A stretch of DNA of 62,549 bases from Reyranella sp. Lineage in GTDB: Bacteria; Pseudomonadota; Alphaproteobacteria; Reyranellales; Reyranellaceae. Of the stretch, positions 52,033-59,175 are shown piece after piece. Position 1 is the stretch's first letter. Every line of letters begins with the position of its first letter. The notes beneath the pieces were generated by a model, which made no database searches, was not told the DNA's origin, and worked only from the letters and a program-made list of their open reading frames with translations. Location of the stretch: contig NZ_JAFKJN010000038.1 in the NCBI RefSeq assembly GCF_017305915.1, positions 1 through 62,549 on the forward strand. Reading direction: 5' to 3'. Made by a program: the position numbers and the translations under genes.

Positions 52033-53039
52033 CAGCCGAACTTCTTGCGCATCCGCGGCGCGACCTGCTCGGCGAACAGCTTGAGGAAGCGCGCCTGGTC
52101 GGGACCCGGCGCATGGAACACGAGGTGCTTGAAGCCCAGGCCGACATAGCCGCCGACCTTCTCGACGACCTCGTCGGGATCGGTCGAGACGATCCAGCGG
52201 CTGGCCGCGCGCTCGACCGGCAGGGCATCGGCGAGACGCTGCATCTCGACCGGGTCCTCGACCGACATCTTCTCCTCGGGCGTCAGCGCCAGCGCCGCCC
52301 AGTGGCGCGTGTCCTCGAGCGCACGCTGCTTGTCGCTGTCGAACGACACCTTGATCTCGATCATGTTGTCGTAGGGGTGCTTCTTCGGCTCGGCGGCCTT
52401 GGAGATGCCCTCGGCGACGCTCGGCATCAGGGTCTCGGTATAGAGGTCCCACTTCTTGCCGCTGGTGCAGATGAAGCCGTCGCCGGTGCGGCCGGCATAG
52501 CGCGCCACCACCGCGCCCGCGGCAGCGACATAGATCGGGATCTCCTGCTCAGGCCGGTCGTAGATCGTGGCCTTCTCGGTCTTGTAGTACTCGCCCTCGA
52601 AGGTCACCCGCTCCTCGCGCCACAGCTTACGGATCAGGGTGACGGCCTCACGCATGCGGGCGAAGCGCTCCTTGAACTCGGGCCACGGCGCGCCGGTCGA
52701 CGGCACCTCGTTCAGCCCCTCGCCGGTGCCGATGCCCAGGATCACGCGACCCGGCGCCATGGCGCCCAGCGTGCCGAAGGCCTGCGCCACGATCGACGGG
52801 TGATAGCGGAAGGTCGGGGTGAGCACGCTGGTGCCCAGCACGAGCTTGGTGGTTCGCGCGGCGACGGCGCCCAGCCAGACCAGCGACGACGGCGCGTGGC
52901 CGTCGACATGCTTCCACGGCTGGAAGTGATCGCTGACGAACGCCGAGTCGAGGCCGACCTGCTCCGCCATGACCGCGAAATCCAGCAGCTTCGAGGGCGC
53001 GAACTGTTCGGCCGACGCCTTGTATCCGAGCTTGAGCAC
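52032..53039 (-). CDS. fgd: F420-dependent glucose-6-phosphate dehydrogenase
   Basis: FGD oxidises glucose-6-phosphate to 6-phosphogluconolactone and reduces F420. The 335-residue protein begins MLKLGYKASAEQFAP and keeps, with a two-residue offset, what I recall of the mycobacterial Fgd1 active site: His38, Trp42 (SDHFQPW), Glu107 in GIGTGEGLNE, the phosphate-site motif FICTSGK, and the later Lys in EEKMSVEDP and Arg in SRWIVSTDP. The similarity by eye is far closer than to any other LLM here. It is co-transcribed with cofE. This is unusual outside Actinobacteria and Chloroflexi. Confidence 0.95.
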   Translation of the reverse strand: MLKLGYKASAEQFAPSKLLDFAVMAEQVGLDSAFVSDHFQPWKHVDGHAPSSLVWLGAVAARTTKLVLGTSVLTPTFRYHPSIVAQAFGTLGAMAPGRVILGIGTGEGLNEVPSTGAPWPEFKERFARMREAVTLIRKLWREERVTFEGEYYKTEKATIYDRPEQEIPIYVAAAGAVVARYAGRTGDGFICTSGKKWDLYTETLMPSVAEGISKAAEPKKHPYDNMIEIKVSFDSDKQRALEDTRHWAALALTPEEKMSVEDPVEMQRLADALPVERAASRWIVSTDPDEVVEKVGGYVGLGFKHLVFHAPGPDQARFLKLFAEQVAPRMRKKFG

Positions 53040-53087
53040 GGGCGTGTTCCTTATGTTGCGGCGGGATTCCTAGCACACGGGACCGAC

Positions 53088-53402
53088 CTATTTCCCGTGA
53101 ATCATGCGGAGGATTCGGCCGTCCGATTTCGATATTTCGACGTGGGCAACGCCGCCCGCAAGGCCTTCCGGCAGGTGGCCCTCGACGGTCCAAATGTCAC
53201 CCCTCAAAATCGCCTTGAAAGGTTCTTCGGCCTCGATCTTCGGTTCCCCATAGGCGGGCGCCAACACAGCCTTGGCAATGCGAATTGCCGTCTTCGCATC
53301 AGGAACATATCCGGCCGGCGACACATCGGTTGGCTGGGCATTGGCCCCAGACATCAGCACGAGAATCGCGGCAACCGTCAAAGACATCAAAGATTTGCGC
53401 AT
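53088..53402 (-). CDS. NTF2-fold immunity-like secreted protein
   Basis: This 104-residue protein has a signal peptide ending SGANAQ. The mature part PDAKTAIRIAKAVLAPAYG, then EAEEPFKAILRGDIWTVEG and HVEISKSDGRILRMIHGK, matches my recollection of the NTF2-fold immunity family (Imm-NTF2-2). Such proteins can neutralise polymorphic or contact-dependent toxins. No toxin-like gene is nearby; the next gene upstream is a lytic transglycosylase (53448-54308) in the same direction. It may be an orphan or may have another periplasmic role. Confidence 0.65.
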   Translation of the reverse strand: MRKSLMSLTVAAILVLMSGANAQPTDVSPAGYVPDAKTAIRIAKAVLAPAYGEPKIEAEEPFKAILRGDIWTVEGHLPEGLAGGVAHVEISKSDGRILRMIHGK

Positions 53403-53447
53403 GGCCTCATGTCCTCGCGGCCGAAAGAAGGTGTCCGAAACGGCATC

Positions 53448-54308
53448 CTAGTCGCGCGGATTGCGCAGCACGATGCAGGCGCCGCCGGCGGCCCGCAGCT
53501 TCCCACATAGGGCGTCGGCCTCGGCCCGGCTCTTTTCCGAGACGCGAACGACGAACGTCGCGCCCGCGCCCCGGCGCGCATACATGACCAGCGGCAGTCG
53601 GTCGCCCAGGACGGAAGCGTACCGGCGACGCAGCCGCTCGTAGGCAGCGAGCACGCCGCCTTCGGACCAGTTGCCGACGAGCTGGACACCCCACGGCCCC
53701 CAGGCGGGGCTGGAACTGAGCGGGAGGCGACGGCGCACGCTCTCCATCATCGCCTTGGCGATCTCCGCGCAGCGCTCGCCCGTCGGCACGGTCGAGGACT
53801 CGAACGTCGGCGTCGGCTTCGCTGTCCACGCGTCGGCGGCGTAGCCGGTGACGATACGGACGTAGGCCTGCGTCTCGAACGGCAGCATCCCGCGGCCGGC
53901 GAACCAGGCTTCGACCGCGCCGGGGCCGGCATTGTAGGCCGCCGCGGCGAGCCCCAGGTTGCCGCTGAACGTCGTGCGCAGCTCGCGCAGGTACGCCGCT
54001 GATTCGCGCAGCGCCTCCAGCGGCTCGAAGGCGTTGGCGAGGCCGCGCATCGCGGCAGTCTGCGGCGTGAACTGCGCGATGCCCTGCGCGCCCTTGGGGC
54101 TGACCGCCTTGGAGTCGAAGCGGCTCTCCTGCCAGATGAGCCGCGTGAAGAATTCCTCGGGGAGATCGTTGTCGGCCGCCACCTGCGCCAGCACGCGGCA
54201 GATCTCGTCGACGGCCGGCGGCTCGGCGCGCGCCTGCCCTGATTCGGACAAGCCAGCGGCGAACCCCATGCAGGCTGCCGCGATCGTCACGATGAGCCTA
54301 TTTCCCAC
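53448..54308 (-). CDS. Lytic transglycosylase with C-terminal SPOR-like domain
   Basis: This periplasmic muramidase of about 286 residues cleaves peptidoglycan with 1,6-anhydro formation. The SLT domain has the catalytic glutamate in WQESRFDSKAVSPKGAQGIA, FTPQTAA and the AAYNAGPGAVEAW block. A SPOR-like fold follows near the end (WGVQLVGNW...FVVRVSEKSRAEADALC), which would target septal glycan. I start it at the GTG at 54308, giving a signal peptide; there is no ATG that does so. It is divergent from the alpha/beta-hydrolase gene. Confidence 0.85.
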   Translation of the reverse strand: MGNRLIVTIAAACMGFAAGLSESGQARAEPPAVDEICRVLAQVAADNDLPEEFFTRLIWQESRFDSKAVSPKGAQGIAQFTPQTAAMRGLANAFEPLEALRESAAYLRELRTTFSGNLGLAAAAYNAGPGAVEAWFAGRGMLPFETQAYVRIVTGYAADAWTAKPTPTFESSTVPTGERCAEIAKAMMESVRRRLPLSSSPAWGPWGVQLVGNWSEGGVLAAYERLRRRYASVLGDRLPLVMYARRGAGATFVVRVSEKSRAEADALCGKLRAAGGACIVLRNPRD

Positions 54309-54396
54309 GCAGCATGCCCGCCTATCGCACAACGGCTCCGGTAGTTTGACTCCCCCCAGCCCGGTTGCAACCATTCCAGCGTTAGGGAGGAAGCGT

Positions 54397-55182
54397 ATGG
54401 CTGGTGTGAACTGGACGGATTCCACCATGGAGGCCGCGGGCGCGAAGCTCCACGTGTCGCGCGCCGGCAAAGGGCGTCCCGTCCTGGTTCTGCATCACGA
54501 GACCGGCACGCTCGATCGTCTCCCCTTCTACGACGCCTTGGCCGCGCACTACGACGTGCTCGTGCCGCACCATCCCGGCTACTGCCGCTCGCCGCGGCCC
54601 GACTGGATGCGGAGCGTGCGCGACATCGCGGTGGTCTATCGCGGGCTGTTGAGCGATCTGAATGTCCAGAAGGTCGCCATGGTCGGCCTGGGCTTCGGCG
54701 GCTGGATCGCGGCCGAGATGGCGAGCATGGCGCCGGGCGATCTCTCGCATCTCGTGCTGGTCGGCGCGATGGGCATCAAGCCGCCGCAGGGCGACATCCT
54801 CGATCTCGCCATCACCGGCTACATGGACTACGCCCGCGCGGGCTTCCACGACCAGAAGGCATTCGACAAGGTCTACGGCGCGGAGCCGCCGACCGACCAG
54901 CTCGAGATGTGGGACATCTGCCGCGAGATGAGCTTCCGCATCGCCTGGAAGCCCTACATGTACAGCCAGACCCTGCCGCACCTGCTGGGCTCGGTGCGCG
55001 CGAAGTCGCTGGTGGTCTGGGGCGACCACGACAAGGTCGTGCCGCAGAGTGCGGCGACCGTCTACGCCAAGGCGCTGCCCAACGCCAAAACAGAGATCGT
55101 CAAAGGCTGCGGCCATTGCGTCGACATGGAGCAGCCGGAAGCCTTAGCCAAACTGGTCACGAACTTCATCGCCCAAGGCTAG
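54397..55182 (+). CDS. Alpha/beta-hydrolase-fold protein lacking the nucleophile serine
   Basis: This 261-residue alpha/beta-hydrolase-fold protein has acid Asp in VVWGDHDKVVP and histidine in GCGHCVDME. The nucleophile elbow reads VGLGFGGW, so the expected Gly-x-Ser-x-Gly serine is a glycine (residue 99). The oxyanion-region LHHETGTLDRLP also departs from the usual HG motif. It may be a binding protein, a lyase or a hydrolase with another mechanism. The GTTAGGGAGGAAGCGT leader precedes the ATG. It lies 19 bp upstream of LLM 9 and is probably co-transcribed. Confidence 0.82.
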   Translation: MAGVNWTDSTMEAAGAKLHVSRAGKGRPVLVLHHETGTLDRLPFYDALAAHYDVLVPHHPGYCRSPRPDWMRSVRDIAVVYRGLLSDLNVQKVAMVGLGFGGWIAAEMASMAPGDLSHLVLVGAMGIKPPQGDILDLAITGYMDYARAGFHDQKAFDKVYGAEPPTDQLEMWDICREMSFRIAWKPYMYSQTLPHLLGSVRAKSLVVWGDHDKVVPQSAATVYAKALPNAKTEIVKGCGHCVDMEQPEALAKLVTNFIAQG

Positions 55183-55201
55183 CCAGTCAGGAGTAACCGC
55201 C

Positions 55202-56446
55202 ATGCACCTGATGTATTTCACCGAGCAGCCGATGTCGGCCTACTCCGAGCAGGCCGGCCGCGACTTCGGCGCCACCGCGCTGATGTTCCCCAACACCGAG
55301 TTCGATCCGGTGGCGGGCTCGCGGCTCTACAACAACTACATCGAGCAATACATGCTGGCCGAGGAGGTCGGCGTCGACGGCATCATGCTGAACGAGCACC
55401 ACAACGCGCCGTTCTGCATGCAGGCCAAGGCCAACATCTTCGCGGCCATCCTCGCCGGCATGACCAAGAAGGTGAAGATCGTGATGCTGGGCAATCCGCT
55501 GCCGCTGGCGGAGAACCCGATCCGGCTGGCCGAAGAGCTCGCCATGATCGACATGATCTCCAAGGGCCGGCTGGTCTCGGGCTTCGTGCGCGGCGGCGGC
55601 CAGGAGCAGCTCGCCGCCGGCGTCAATCCCGCCTTCAACCGCGAGCGCTTCGAGGAGGCGCACGAGCTGGTGGTCAAGGCGTGGACGCAGCCCGGCCCGT
55701 TCCGCTTCGAGGGCACGCACTACCAGCACCGCGTCGTCAACCCGTGGGCGGTGCCGCTGCAGAAGCCCTACCCGCGCGTCTGGATCCCGGGCGTGATCAG
55801 CAAGGAGACGATCGTGTGGGCGGCGCAGCAGCGCTATCCCTACATCGCCCTCAACACCTCGATCGAGCAGACCAAGAAGATCTGGGAGCTCTACGACCAG
55901 GTGGCGCTGCAGAACGGCTATGTCGGCGGCCCCGAGAATCGCGGCTACCTGATCCAGGTCCACATCTCCGACAGCGAGGAGAAGGCGATCGAGAACGCCC
56001 GGCAGTTCCGCTGGATGCAGGGCGAGTTCACCGGCCTCGCCCATCCGGTGTGGAGCACGCCGTCGGGCTACGGCTCGCCGACCGCGCGCCGCGCCTTCGT
56101 GGAATTCGCATCCGGTCGCGCCAAGAACCCGCGCGGCGAGACCAGCTTCGAGCAGCAGATGGCCGACCTGCGCATCATCGCCGGCACGCCCAAGACCGTG
56201 GTCGCCAAGTTGAAGCGCATCCTCGAGGAGACGCGGCCCGGCATCCTGGCGCTGTGGGGCAACGACGGCCGGGTGAGCCAGGAGGACTCCCTCACCTGCA
56301 TCCGGCTGATGGGCCAGGAGGTCTTCCCGGCGATCCGCGAGATCGCCAAGGAGCTCGACCTCAAGAGCCCGTTCGAATCGAACGCGCCGGTGCACCTGCG
56401 CTATTCGAAGGACCTCAAGCCGGTGGCGAAGGCGGCGGCGGAGTAG
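55202..56446 (+). CDS. LLM-class monooxygenase 9 (long, luciferase-like)
   Basis: This 414-residue protein is the longest of the array. It begins MHLMYFTEQPMSAYSEQAGR and has IMLNEHHNAPFCMQ at strand 2, then MIDMISKGRLVSGFVRGGGQEQ. The EHH motif and length resemble flavin-dependent alkane or limonene-type monooxygenases rather than FGD, so FMN is the likelier cofactor. CAGGAGTAACCGCC precedes the ATG. It is paired with the nucleophile-less hydrolase and overlaps the convergent DoxX-like gene by 32 bp. Confidence 0.83.
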   Translation: MHLMYFTEQPMSAYSEQAGRDFGATALMFPNTEFDPVAGSRLYNNYIEQYMLAEEVGVDGIMLNEHHNAPFCMQAKANIFAAILAGMTKKVKIVMLGNPLPLAENPIRLAEELAMIDMISKGRLVSGFVRGGGQEQLAAGVNPAFNRERFEEAHELVVKAWTQPGPFRFEGTHYQHRVVNPWAVPLQKPYPRVWIPGVISKETIVWAAQQRYPYIALNTSIEQTKKIWELYDQVALQNGYVGGPENRGYLIQVHISDSEEKAIENARQFRWMQGEFTGLAHPVWSTPSGYGSPTARRAFVEFASGRAKNPRGETSFEQQMADLRIIAGTPKTVVAKLKRILEETRPGILALWGNDGRVSQEDSLTCIRLMGQEVFPAIREIAKELDLKSPFESNAPVHLRYSKDLKPVAKAAAE

Positions 56447-56816
56447 ACCGCCAGATCCGGACCGACAGCCAGCCGATCAGCAGGGCGTGCGGGAGGACGG
56501 CGAACCGGAACGCCGTGTTGAACGCGGGGCTGGCCAGGAAGGCCTTGTCGGTGAAGGTGATAGCGAGGATGGCGGGCGCGAGGCCGATCAGCAGTAGGAT
56601 CGACAGCAGCGCCCCGATCCGCACCAGCCGGCCGCCGGCGAGGATCAGGACGCCCGTCGTGACCTCGAGCGCGCCGCTCAGATAGACCAGCGGCGAGCGC
56701 CAGGCCGGCGGAATGAAATCGGGCATCTGCAGCACCGTCTGTTCGTGCCCTGTGAAGTGCATCGCGCCGAAGACGATCCAGTCGAGTGCCACGAACCAGA
56801 TGATGAAGCGTGCCAT
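56415..56816 (-). CDS. DoxX-like four-helix membrane protein
   Basis: This 133-residue protein has about four hydrophobic helices. The features RSPLVYLSGALEVTTGVLIL, LARG-type basic turn GGRLVRIG and a proline-rich tail (PPPPSPP) fit small DoxX-like membrane proteins. The function is unknown. It is convergent with LLM 9, and its start lies 47 bp from the divergent LLM 10 start. Confidence 0.75.
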   Translation of the reverse strand: MARFIIWFVALDWIVFGAMHFTGHEQTVLQMPDFIPPAWRSPLVYLSGALEVTTGVLILAGGRLVRIGALLSILLLIGLAPAILAITFTDKAFLASPAFNTAFRFAVLPHALLIGWLSVRIWRSTPPPPSPPA

Positions 56817-56832
56817 CGATTGAGCGTATCAT

Positions 56833-56846
56833 CGTTACAGATAACG
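56833..56846. promoter_or_regulatory. Dyad between the DoxX-like gene and LLM 10
   Basis: CGTTA-CAGA-TAACG is a short inverted repeat with 5-bp perfect arms in the 46-bp divergent gap. It is AT-richer than the surroundings and well placed for a regulator controlling both genes. The regulator is not known. Confidence 0.4.
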
Positions 56847-56862
56847 TGTGGAGGGGGAGACC

Positions 56863-57756
56863 ATGCAACTCGGAGCATCCATCGCCGTCGGCGATCTCGG
56901 CGCCGGCCCTGCCGCGATGCGCGACTATGCGCAGGCCGCCGAAGGGCTGGGCTTCGACTACCTGGTCGCGCCCGACCACGTGCTCGGCATCGATCCGGCG
57001 AAGATCGCGCCGGGCCAGCGCGGCTCGAACGCCACCGCCTATCACGATCCGTTCGTGCTATTCGGCTTCCTGGCCGGTGTGACGAAGAAGATCGGCTTCG
57101 CGGCCGGCGTGCTGATCCTGGCGCAGCGCCAGGCGGCGCTGGTCGCCAAGCAGGCCGCCTCGCTCGACGCGCTGTGCGAGGGCCGCTTCCGGCTGGGCGT
57201 CGGGGTGGGCTGGAACGAGGTCGAGTTCCAGGGCCTCGGCATGGACTTCCATACCCGCGGCGTGCGGTCGGCCGAGCAGGTACGCTTCATGCAGGCGCTG
57301 TGGGCCAGGGACGGCATCACCTTCAAGGGCAAGTATCACGCGCTGACCGACGGCGGCATCAATCCGCGGCCGAAGTCGGGCAAGGTGCCGGTGTGGTTTG
57401 GCGGCCATGCCGAGCAGACCCTGACGCGCGTCGCCAAGTACGGCGACGGCTTCATGCCCAACCGCTGGCCGCCGGGCGACGAGGTGCTGAAGATCTTCGA
57501 GCGCCTGCGCGGCATGATCAAGGCGGCGGGCCGCAAGCCCGAGGATGTCGGGCTGGAGGTCTGGGTGTCGCCGGGCAAGGGCACGCCCGACGACTGGCGC
57601 AAGGAGGTCGCGTTCTGGAAGAAGGCGGGCTGCAGCCACGTGCTGGCGCACACGACCTTCACCAGCGCGATCCACGAGCGCATCAAGGGGAAGACGTACG
57701 ACGATCACCTGAAGGCCATCACCCAGTATCGCGACGCCGTAAGAGATCTGCTGTAG
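56863..57756 (+). CDS. LLM-class oxidoreductase 10
   Basis: This 297-residue luciferase-like protein starts MQLGASIAVGDLGAGPAAMR. Strand 2 ends VAPDHVLGI, keeping an Asp-His pair as in FGD; LDALCEGRFRLGVGVGWNEVEF follows. A GGAGGGGGAGACC leader precedes the ATG at 56863. It is related to LLM 11 (DHV motif, GVGW(N/L)(E/K)(V/E)EF). F420 is a fair guess for the cofactor but not shown. Confidence 0.84.
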   Translation: MQLGASIAVGDLGAGPAAMRDYAQAAEGLGFDYLVAPDHVLGIDPAKIAPGQRGSNATAYHDPFVLFGFLAGVTKKIGFAAGVLILAQRQAALVAKQAASLDALCEGRFRLGVGVGWNEVEFQGLGMDFHTRGVRSAEQVRFMQALWARDGITFKGKYHALTDGGINPRPKSGKVPVWFGGHAEQTLTRVAKYGDGFMPNRWPPGDEVLKIFERLRGMIKAAGRKPEDVGLEVWVSPGKGTPDDWRKEVAFWKKAGCSHVLAHTTFTSAIHERIKGKTYDDHLKAITQYRDAVRDLL

Positions 57757-57811
57757 CGACACGCGAGGCGCGGCGTCGCGATAGTGGGCCGCTGTGTGGA
57801 GGCTTAACCAG

Positions 57812-57831
57812 CGGACTTGAGCTCAAGTCCG
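57812..57831. promoter_or_regulatory. 20-bp perfect palindrome upstream of LLM 11
   Basis: CGGACTTGAGCTCAAGTCCG is a perfect 20-bp palindrome within the 180-bp gap (57757-57936) before LLM 11. Its position about 105 bp upstream of the start and its perfect dyad suggest an operator for a dimeric regulator. The remaining gap shows only GC-rich sequence with weak hairpins. Confidence 0.5.
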
Positions 57832-57936
57832 TGCGCAAGCGGCACGGCGCGGGCCCTACGCTTCGCCGCTGCGCGGCGACAGAGCCGCGGAGGGCGCCTA
57901 GCTCCGCGGGCCCGCCCATGCGATGCTTTGCGTCGC

Positions 57937-58821
57937 ATGCACATGAAGTTCACCCTCCACTTCGGGAACAACACCTTCCCCGACCTCGCGGGCGCCGTCC
58001 GCATGGTCAAGATCGCCGAGGCCGCGGGCTTCGACTCCGTCGTCGCCGTCGACCACGTCGTGTTCCCGCACAAATACACCTCGGTCTATCCCTACGCGCC
58101 GGACGGCCGGCTGCCGGGCGGGCCGGGCGGCGCGCTGCCCGATCCGCTGATCTGGATGGCGGCGATGGCCGCGGTCACCACGAAGCTGCGCTTCATGACC
58201 GGCGTGATCATCCTGCCGCTGCGCAATCCGCTGGTGCTGGCCAAGCAGGTGGCGACCCTCGACCACATGAGCGGCGGCCGTGTCGAGCTCGGCATCGGCG
58301 TCGGCTGGCTCAAGGAGGAGTTCGAGGCGGTCGGCGTGCCGTTCGAGAAGCGCGGGGCCCGCTCGGACGAATACATCGCCGTCATGCGCAAGCTGTGGGC
58401 CGAGGATGGCGTGAGCTTCGACGGCCGGTTCGTGACGTTCGACGAGGTCAGCTCCAACCCCAAGCCGGTACGCCGCGCCGTGCCGATCGTGATCGGCGGC
58501 CACTCCGAGGCCGCCGCCAAGCGGGCGGGCCGGCTGGGCGACGGCTTCTTCCCCTCGATCGGCGCGCAGGTCGATACCGTGCCCCTGTTCGATGTGGTGC
58601 GCCGCGCCGCCGGCGAGGCCGGCCGCGACCCCAAGGCGGTCGAGATCATGGCCGGCTGCCCCGAGCTGCTGCCCGGCTCGACGGCCGACCCGCGCGCCGC
58701 CATCGAGGCGCGCGCCAAGCAGGGCGTCAGCCGCATCATCCTGCCAGTCTGGCGCTTCCAACCCGACCTCGACGACAGCCTCGGCCGCTTCGGCGAGACC
58801 GTCATCCGCGCCCTCGGCTAG
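57937..58821 (+). CDS. LLM-class oxidoreductase 11
   Basis: This 294-residue luciferase-like protein starts MHMKFTLHFGNNTFPDLAGA; an ATG two codons later (57943) is equally possible and neither has a clear ribosome-binding site. Strand 2 ends VAVDHVVFP and LDHMSGGRVELGIGVGWLKEEF follows. RAVPIVIGGHSEAAAKRA is the substrate-side loop. The frame stays open another 40 codons upstream, but that part is GC-rich and has no LLM similarity. Confidence 0.85.
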   Translation: MHMKFTLHFGNNTFPDLAGAVRMVKIAEAAGFDSVVAVDHVVFPHKYTSVYPYAPDGRLPGGPGGALPDPLIWMAAMAAVTTKLRFMTGVIILPLRNPLVLAKQVATLDHMSGGRVELGIGVGWLKEEFEAVGVPFEKRGARSDEYIAVMRKLWAEDGVSFDGRFVTFDEVSSNPKPVRRAVPIVIGGHSEAAAKRAGRLGDGFFPSIGAQVDTVPLFDVVRRAAGEAGRDPKAVEIMAGCPELLPGSTADPRAAIEARAKQGVSRIILPVWRFQPDLDDSLGRFGETVIRALG

Positions 58822-58825
58822 ACCG

Positions 58826-58874
58826 AGGCGTCCGGACCCGTCCGGCCCGAGTCCGGCCGGAAACCCGGACGCCT
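58826..58874. terminator. GC-rich hairpin after LLM 11
   Basis: The arms AGGCGTCCGG (58826-58835) and CCGGACGCCT (58865-58874) pair perfectly, with further GTCCGG/CCGGAC pairing inside. A second weak hairpin AAATGCA...TGCATTTT follows at 58877 and ends in a short T-run. The pair probably ends LLM 11 transcription. Confidence 0.6.
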
Positions 58875-58930
58875 GAAATGCACGCCTGTTTGCATTTTGC
58901 GCGATTCGTCCGGAATCCGCCCCACCCCCC

Positions 58931-58966
58931 GATATCATTGATATCAATGCTATCAGTGATATCATT
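58931..58966 (+). promoter_or_regulatory. Repeated GATATCA operator of the FitA-like gene
   Basis: The stretch contains ATTGATATCAAT (58937-58948), a perfect 12-bp palindrome, followed by a second imperfect copy around GTGATATCATT. It ends about 10 bp before the antitoxin start. Such paired AT-rich palindromes are what ribbon-helix-helix antitoxins bind to repress their own operon. Confidence 0.65.
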
Positions 58967-58975
58967 CCACCCGCC

Positions 58976-59173
58976 ATGGCAGCCCTGCTCATCCGCGGCC
59001 TCGACGACAAGCTAAAACGGGCGCTGCGCCTGCGCGCAGCCGAGAACGGCCGCTCGATGGAAGAGGAGGTCCGCCAGATCCTGCGCCATGCGCTCGGCCT
59101 GCCCTCGCCGGAGAAAGAGCACGAAAGGCAGATCGAGGAGATCGTCCGGCGGGCGCGCCAGCGCGATCGGTAA
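58976..59173 (+). CDS. FitA-like ribbon-helix-helix antitoxin, orphan
   Basis: This 65-residue protein has the FitA-type N-terminus LLIRGLDDKLKRALRLRAAENG and RSMEEEVRQILRHAL, the ribbon-helix-helix DNA-binding unit, and a charged C-terminal arm (KEHERQIEEIVRRARQ) that normally grips a PIN-domain toxin. No FitB or other toxin follows; two bases later LLM 12 ends on the other strand. It is either an orphan autoregulator or the remnant of a broken toxin-antitoxin pair. Confidence 0.85.
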   Translation: MAALLIRGLDDKLKRALRLRAAENGRSMEEEVRQILRHALGLPSPEKEHERQIEEIVRRARQRDR

Positions 59174-59175
59174 GG

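Noticed and set aside
57812..57831. The palindrome as a SoxR box
   Set aside because: The half-sites CTTGAG and CTCAAG occur, but in the reverse order from the CCTCAAG-CTTGAGG arrangement I know for SoxR.
58976..59173. A complete FitAB toxin-antitoxin pair
   Set aside because: No PIN-domain reading frame exists after the antitoxin; the next bases are the end of LLM 12 on the other strand.
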